Below are positions 55,122 through 64,000 of a DNA stretch of 64,000 nucleotides, piece by piece. Numbering within the stretch: position 1 is the first letter of the stretch; each line of letters starts with the position of its first letter. The notes beneath the pieces are model-generated. The model was not told where the DNA came from. It was given only the letters and a program-made list of their open reading frames with translations, and did not search any database. The position numbers and the translations under genes were made by a program. Source of the DNA: Unio delphinus (taxonomy: Eukaryota; Mollusca; Bivalvia; Unionida; Unionidae); the NCBI GenBank assembly GCA_029339505.1, contig JAQISU010001239.1, positions 8,812,001 to 8,876,000 of the forward strand, written 5' to 3'.

Positions 55122-55290
55122 TCATTAACGCAACGTCATTATAATTAATCCTTCTACTTCCTTTTATTCTTGCTAATGTTAGTTAACTCTGATCAGACCG
55201 AATATTCTTTGAAAGCTGCTAATACAAAAAAAGGATGAAACTGTTTGCAGTCCCTATCCACTCCGTAATAAAGCGTGTAAAACAAACTAA
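54984..55290 (+). repeat. Local direct duplication, copy 2, with (GA)n
   Basis: Partner of 53931-54310. The microsatellite at 55069-55119 is GA where copy 1 has TA plus GA. Confidence 0.8.
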
Positions 55291-57929
<2,639 letters not shown>

Positions 57930-58160
57930 GTTTAACGCAATTTTTAAGCACACGATAGGCTATACATGGTGGCCAGTTTTACTGGTAGAGGAAGAACCCG
58001 GGTAAACCCACGGATAGAACAACCGACCCACGAGAAGCTACTGGCAAGCTTTCTCACATAACTACATTAGCTGAATCTTAGACTCGAACCCACGCAAACA
58101 GAGGTGAGACTGCAGTGATCCGTAACGGAAAGCGCTTTAGACCACTCGGGGCCTCATCGT
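57930..58160 (-). mobile_element. tRNA-derived SINE
   Basis: Read on the minus strand: a head starting GGCCCCGAGTGGTCTAAAGC (A-box type), a GGGTTCGAGTC B box about 55 bases on, then a body with TGGGTTTACCCGGGTTCTTCC and CTGGCCACCATG, ending near GTTAAACCC and a T run. Head plus this body is typical of tRNA-headed SINEs with a conserved central domain found in molluscs and other invertebrates, as I recall. Confidence 0.8.
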
Positions 58161-58917
58161 TTTTCTGCATTTTGATGGATGAAGGATCCTTTTAGCATAT
58201 GCTTGTGTTTGTTTCTATTTTTATTTCATTTTTTAATTATTTTTTTTTTAAAAATTAAATTTTTTATTTTATTTTACAATTTTGCTGTTCTTTTTCTGAG
58301 AGGTGATCGCTATACATATTTGTATGTGTAATATGCTTTCAAAACTTGACATGATTTTTAATACGGAACAATTTTATTTTCATCGGAAATGAAAACTCCC
58401 CGTATTCATATAACTGTCCAGTTTTAAACCAAGAAATATTTTCAAGCTTTAGAATCCAATTTGTTTTGAGTTGTGAACATATGACTGTCGTGACCTAAGT
58501 TTCTTCAAATTTTGGATTCCTTACTCATTTCCATGATTTTTCTTCTTCAAGATGGCAATTTAAAATATTAGTTTAAAAAGAACAAAACAGTCTCAGTCTG
58601 AATTGACTATTTTAGAAGTATCACGAAATTAGAGACCAGTCTCGTTTCAGTCAGAATAGCACTAACTTTTAACTTTTCCGTCCTGTGTTCGATCCATAGT
58701 TACAGATAAACAACATTCAAGGTCGTCGATTTATTCTGGGTTTCTCGGTCATCAACGGAACAATACATCTCGTAAACATCGGAGACGTCAAGAGTATATT
58801 ACATAAGATGTCGAAGCTTGTTATAGAGTCAAAACGTAATAAACTTAGTGTTTAAAGTTTTTTTGTTTTCTTATTTGCTTCAGATATTGTTTCAGTTTTT
58901 CCTGAGCTTTCAACGCA
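58161..58917. other. Upstream region of the palmitoyltransferase gene
   Basis: AT-rich, with homopolymer runs; the presumed 5' flank and leader of the gene starting at 58918. No further coding exon is evident, though an additional upstream exon cannot be excluded. Confidence 0.4.
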
Positions 58918-61174
58918 ATGTCCGAACTGATAAATACCATTTCTACAAGACCCGAAGCTACCACAGTTACAGTGCGTAGGTGGAAACTGATTGAAGGCAA
59001 CCATTCCTTTTGCTGTGATGGCCGCATTGTATGTGCAAAAAACTTTGCAGGTCTTGTATTCGTTGTCATCCTGATATGGGGCATCGGTAAGGACAAATAA
59101 TCTCACTCGTTAATCTTGTTGTAATTCGTATCGTAGGCTCTGGAGAGGCTTTGTAAGTGGCACTCACTTTCTCGTCGTTATCACTGGCCGATCCAGAGGT
59201 GGAAGGGTTTTCTTTCAAGCTCTGTTTTCAAGTTAAATTAGTATGCTTTCAGAAACCAAGTCCTTATCAGATTTTAACCTTTAGAAATACTGAATGCTTC
59301 CCAATTTTTTTACACATGAATCGAATATCAGTGTATTTTGTTTTGTGATTGATGTGAAATAGAATTACGTTTATTTTTCTATCAACATTTTATATCGTCG
59401 CACCTGTTCTGTCATCATCTTAGTTTTTTATGTACTATGCCATATATATTGGTTAGCTGTTTTTTTGTGGTGGGGGCGTCTTTTTATGTGCTTGGGGGAG
59501 GGGTTGATTGTTTTGTTATGTTTTGGGAGTTCTTATGGTTTGCTTGGATGGGGGATTTTTAGTTGTCTGTTTTAGCGGAATTTTTAACATTATAGGCTAC
59601 AGCATACAAAGGACACTCCGTGTTGGCAGACATGGGCTGACCAGTGCGGGTTACAAACCCTCAAGGATTGGATTATTTCCTCAATATGGATAGTCATAAT
59701 ATGGTATCGATTTGATTTAATAGCTTAGCAAAGCGAAAAGGCGATGCAAAATCAGTTTACTATTAACAAACAATTTATACCTCTGTCTGAATAAAGAATA
59801 TATTCAAAAGGCTGATGGTTGCTTCATCAACTCGTTGAAAATATTGTCTGATTTGTTTCCTAAAGTTTAGTATCTAATTTACATGGGTATATAATCTTTT
59901 CTACGCATTTTTATGAATATTATGTGTGTTCAATTTAAAATTGCGTCACTGACCTAAAGCATCCATGCCTTTGTTTGTAAAATAAAATATATCAATTTAC
60001 TTTAATTATGGAGCTCCCTTTCAGTGAAAAAAATACATGTATGTACACGCGTGTATGTGTCCGGGGGAGGGGGGGGGGTAACCAGTCTGATGTTTGATGA
60101 AGTACTGATTACTTGAGCGATGTTATCTCAGTTCTGAATTTGTTGACAACCTAAACGGAACAATGAAACATTGGCCGACATGAGTTTGTACTTTCTTTTT
60201 GCTTTTAATCAGGCATTACTTAAACAAGACAAATAGGTCAGGTGCGATCAGAATCCGCAGTTTCCGTTCAGATTTAAGATCATACAAAGTAATGGAAGCA
60301 TTTGAACAATTGTGATTTGATTTTCATGTAACCTCATTTTACAGGAGCCATGTATTTTGCTGTGGATTGCCCGTATCTAGCGATCAAGGTCAGTCCAGCG
60401 ATTCCATTCTTTGGGTGTCTATTTTACGTTTTCCTCCTCTGCGTTTTATTCAAAACGTCATGTACGGACCCTGGATTCCTACCACGACCCACCACGGATG
60501 AAATTAAGTTCATCGCACAGCAAATAGTTAAGTCTACAAGTCAGACGAGTGAAGGGACAAGTTTAGATAACTCATTCAAGCTCAGCACTGGCAGTCATAA
60601 TGCCATATATCAGCAGATTGAAGTAAAAGGGAGACAATTCAAAATTAAATTCTGCGATACATGTCAGATGTTTCGACCTCCACGTGCTTCACACTGCGCA
60701 CAATGTAACAGTTGCGTGGATGAATTTGATCATCATTGTCCAGTTGTGGGCAACTGCGTAGGAAAAAGAAATCATAGATATTTCTTTATATTTCTAATAT
60801 GGGTGGTTTTCATGTGCACCTATGTATTTGCGTGCAACGTCACTGTAATAGTTTTGCGAACCAGAGATGGACAGTCCTCAGTAAATGACTACGTTGTGAG
60901 TGTTCTGGAAGCCATAATATGTTTAGCAGCAATTTTGACCACAGGAGGGTTTTTTTGTTACCATTGCTTTTTAATGGGCACAGCTAACACGACCAACGAG
61001 CACCACAAGGGTACTTTTAGCGCTGATAAATTTAAGAACAACATTAATCCCTACCATAGAGGAAGTTGTCTGAAGAATTTTGCGCATGCTTTGTGTGGTC
61101 CGCAAACTCCTAGCCTTATTGACAGGAGAGGCTATGTAATAGTCAATATTGATGAGACAAAGACACAGCGATAA
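58918..61174 (+). CDS. DHHC-type protein S-palmitoyltransferase, two exons
   Basis: Exons 58918-59086 and 60345-61174 join across a GT..AG intron to 999 nt (332 residues). Exon 1 gives a cytosolic start with RRWKLIEGNHSFCCDGR and most of membrane segment 1. Exon 2 continues with DCPYLAI, segment 2 (FFGCLFYVFLLCVLF), the TDPGFLPR motif, the cysteine-rich domain (CDTCQMFRPPRASHC), the catalytic DHHC in DEFDHHCPVVGNC, segments 3 and 4, and a TTNEHHKG motif (TTxE-like). These match the ZDHHC9/14/18 subfamily, which acylates cysteines on Golgi and plasma-membrane proteins. The C-terminal tail is short. The whole catalytic core sits in one exon, unlike many family genes, so a partly processed copy is possible. 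All key residues are present. Confidence 0.92.
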
Positions 61175-61279
61175 TCTTTTATAAGTACCCACGTCGGTAA
61201 AATCAATTAAACCATAAAATTCATTTCGAAAATGTCTTGTTGGTGTAAATGTGGGTCTTCTGTATCTTCAGTTATAAAA

Positions 61280-61280
<1 letters not shown>

Positions 61281-61346
<66 letters not shown>
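61281..61346. repeat. (TA)n microsatellite
   Basis: Pure TA tract about 100 bases after the palmitoyltransferase stop codon. Confidence 0.95.
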
Positions 61347-61348
<2 letters not shown>

Positions 61349-61995
61349 CAAATATCTTGAAACAGAGAACTAGCATCGAAATCTCTTCACATTCTGACAC
61401 CAGATGTGTGTAATCAATAGATCTGAGTGATGTTTGAACTAGTGAAGCCTTGACTTTTGTGTGTGGGATGCAGGAATACAAAATGTCAAAGATATTTATT
61501 TAAAAATCAGTTCAAGTTCTGCTTCTAAACGGTTTATTCCGGGCTGTGGTAGACCAACAAAAGCTGTGATTATTTCGCCTTTTTAAAAGGTTCATATAGA
61601 AATATCAGTGGAGAGATTACTTGAGTAAAATTGGCAATTATGTAATGTGATAATAAAATGTCCACTTCAAAACGCATGGTTATCCGAATGATGTTGAAGC
61701 ATCTGAATCAAAACTGTAATCAAGTTAGACGTGGACATGTAACGCAAACAGGTAGAACACACGATGAAAAAATACACAAGTAAAGAAAACTAAAAGATCT
61801 ACAATTAATTACACAAGAGTTGCAAAGTATTAAAAAGTGAAAGAGTACAGAGCACAGTTTGCCAAACGAATTTTGAAGGAAAAACGCTCGATAGGATATT
61901 CGAAAATATTAAATTGAAGAAAAGCCAGGCATTAGGTTGTAAAGGTGTCGTGGACTAGGTTGGGATGGGATGCTTCCAGAATTATATTTAAGTAG

Positions 61996-62575
61996 TACAG
62001 AAGACCCACCTTGGCTCGTTTTTGTTAGAAATTGAATTAGTGATAGTGAGATGCAAAACTCCAAGCTCCCAGTCAGCGCTGAAGACAGGTAATTACTAAA
62101 CACACAAAAAGGTGAAATTCAAATAAACAACAATTTAATACCATTCAATAACAGATAGTCTTTCTCAAATGAAATTCAATATTCAAAACCCTGTCACTCG
62201 TCTTTCACTCGACCAAGTGACGGCCTATTTCATCATATGACTTAGTGCGATAGATTTTCCTCCTGTCTTGTGTTCCTACTCATCTGTATTATTTTTTCCC
62301 TTGACTGGTACTCCAGTTCCACTTGAGTCCATTAACTACGTCATTCAAACTTCTGCCTCCGTTCTCCCATTTTCTTGTCTCCCAGAGACTCGGGACCAAC
62401 TGTACTAGGGTATTTCCCTTCTCTGTCTCCTATAGCTCCTCCGGTCACTAAAACCTTCCTGTACGAGCACACAAGGATATTAGCGTATTCCTCTAGCCAT
62501 GTAGACTCACACCAAACAACAATCTATTATCAGATATGATATTACCTTGTTTGATCACGCATTCGTGCACATCAA
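61996..62575 (+). repeat. Dispersed repeat family 2, copy 2
   Basis: Partner of 54370-54850, extending to a TTTGATCACGCATTCGTGC word that corresponds to the one near 54913, so the repeat may span about 580 bp. Confidence 0.8.
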
Positions 62576-63824
62576 AATAGCCATACTTTCTGGTATGGTA
62601 TCCACGGTATCAACTGCTTATCATGCATATATCAATAGATTTCATCACATCGGTATATATATATTCTCAGTCTTATTATACAGAATAATATCACATCACA
62701 TAAACAGACGCATTTATGTACATTACATTTCTACAAAGTGTTCACAGATATATACATCTCCATGCGCTGATATATCCTTACACTTACTACAAAGTTATAA
62801 TTCAATTCATCGTTTGCAAATCTAGAATATCACATGAATAAATGCAAGAGGTTACTACGAATTAACCAAATAGCTAAATACAATATTAATTCTTTACATA
62901 AACATTGCTCATATCTCAAAATATGCATGTAGATCAAACACTACAAATGAATCAAATATTAAAACTGAATCTGCCCTAAAAATGATAATTCTACGTACAA
63001 ACGAATCTCGTAATGAAGTATACGTACTGCACATAATTAAAGTACAATTACCCTGCCGTAATAGATAGCGACAATCGAGCAAATAAGCCATTGACCTGTC
63101 CGAAGCTCCTTTGTAAGTCTGTCAAGGGTAGCTTACGACTGCCACTTGATGTTCCGTTCAACTAACATCGGTAATGCATCAGTTACCTGTGAATCGCACG
63201 TGGCTAAATAAAGTGCCAGTAACAAGTTCATATGGCCATGTTATACACAACTGGCTCTGACACCTCGTTGTTTGCAAGGCTGACACTTGTAACAGTTATG
63301 GAGCCGAATAATTAGCCTCAGGATCTAGCATATACATGTTGTAATCTAGTTATTGTTCCTTCTTTACAACGTGACATAGGTGAAGGGTTAAAACAATTGT
63401 TCAAAAAGAACGATGTGACAGTTCTTAGATTGATAAAGCTGCAATTATGATAGCAGCAAATATCTGTATAACTGTAGCAAAGTCTATAAAGACCTTAGAA
63501 GTTGTAGAGGAGGAACGAGTGATGGTGGAGGAAGATTAAAACGTAACTCATTGCTTGACAAAATTGAACAAGGAATAAAATATGCCTTACGTTTTGTTTG
63601 AGTAAGCTAGTAAGTTAGAAAAGCTTCATCTTCATCTACTGATATCATCGGGAATTTAATACGCTGGCTTCTAAACTCCTTATCGGATATTGCCAATTTT
63701 TCATATTCAAGGCAAGCATTAATTAGTGTGCTTGCAGTTGTGTGTGGGGGGTGGTGGTTTGGCTTTTTAAAGTACCATTAACATTTTTTCAGTCATATTG
63801 CCACGATGTCAGCAGTGTGACAGT
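62576..63824. other. Non-coding stretch
   Basis: I see no gene or clear repeat; short ORFs here have no family character. Confidence 0.5.
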
Positions 63825-63935
63825 TTATAGTGATGTTTAGCACTGAGGTATCATGCCGCAGACATGTACGATGATGTCACATCCACTCACATTATCCTGA
63901 CACCAGGACGACCAGTCCTAGATTTTATGTATAAT
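63825..63935 (+). repeat. Dispersed repeat family 1, copy 3
   Basis: GCACTGAGGTATCATGCCGC, CACTCACATTATCCTGACACC and CAGGACGACCAGTCCTAG words match the copies at about 15.98 kb and, inverted, 25.38 kb. Confidence 0.65.
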
Positions 63936-64000
63936 TTTGATGCCGCGTCAGCTACCCTAATATACAAATATTAAAACATACAGTACACCGTTGATGCTAG

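Overview
The window looks like nuclear DNA of a marine invertebrate, most likely a lophotrochozoan such as a mollusc. This is inferred from AT-rich DNA full of (GA)n, (TA)n and (TG)n microsatellites, intron-split genes with GT..AG sites, decayed non-LTR retrotransposons, a tRNA-derived SINE and small secreted C-type lectin genes. There is no bacterial-type gene organisation, and I saw no rRNA gene, intact tRNA or CRISPR array.

Host genes. Three spliced genes can be modelled. Two are tandem paralogues on the minus strand (16330-22634 and 45499-50122). Both have four exons of identical length (46, 86, 100 and 236 nt) and encode 155-residue secreted C-type lectins with an EPN motif. They lie in a segmental duplication: about 13.68-22.95 kb matches about 24.72-50.4 kb. 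The third is a ZDHHC-type palmitoyltransferase on the plus strand (58918-61174) with one intron.

Viral DNA. The main feature is a 16.7-kb Polinton-like virus (25607-42332), inserted in only one copy of the lectin duplication. It has 156-bp terminal inverted repeats that differ at two positions and are flanked by a short target duplication. Its left half is a plus-strand virion module: coiled-coil protein, small basic protein, major capsid candidate, 150-aa core or membrane protein, adenain-like protease, fibre-like protein, membrane protein and a large vertex or minor capsid candidate. The middle holds a small ORF pair and an iteron-like repeat field. The right half is the replication, integration and packaging module: HNH endonuclease, zinc protein, a 21-aa-repeat protein, a DNA polymerase B / SF1 helicase / HNH gene, a DDE integrase, a zinc-ribbon / phospholipase A2 protein and a packaging ATPase. 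Several of these genes carry frameshifts or stops, some at homopolymers, although the terminal repeats look young.

Other viral relics. A decayed minus-strand copy of the same virion module from a different member of the family lies at about 5.12-9.82 kb, with a different fibre gene. The first 2.45 kb is a fragment of a more conventional Polinton/Maverick: an adenain-type protease, a small ORF, the broken N-terminal part of its polymerase B, and a divergent zinc-knuckle ORF behind a TATA box.

Mobile elements. LINE-type relics lie at 9.83-13.48 kb (Jockey-like), 42.34-43.43 kb, 50.57-51.66 kb (CR1/L2-like, ending in an AAT repeat) and 52.56-53.74 kb. A SINE lies at 57.93-58.16 kb. Unclassified dispersed repeats lie at 16.0, 25.3 and 63.8 kb and at 54.4 and 62.0 kb. 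The remaining DNA is intronic or intergenic, with nothing coding that I can support.
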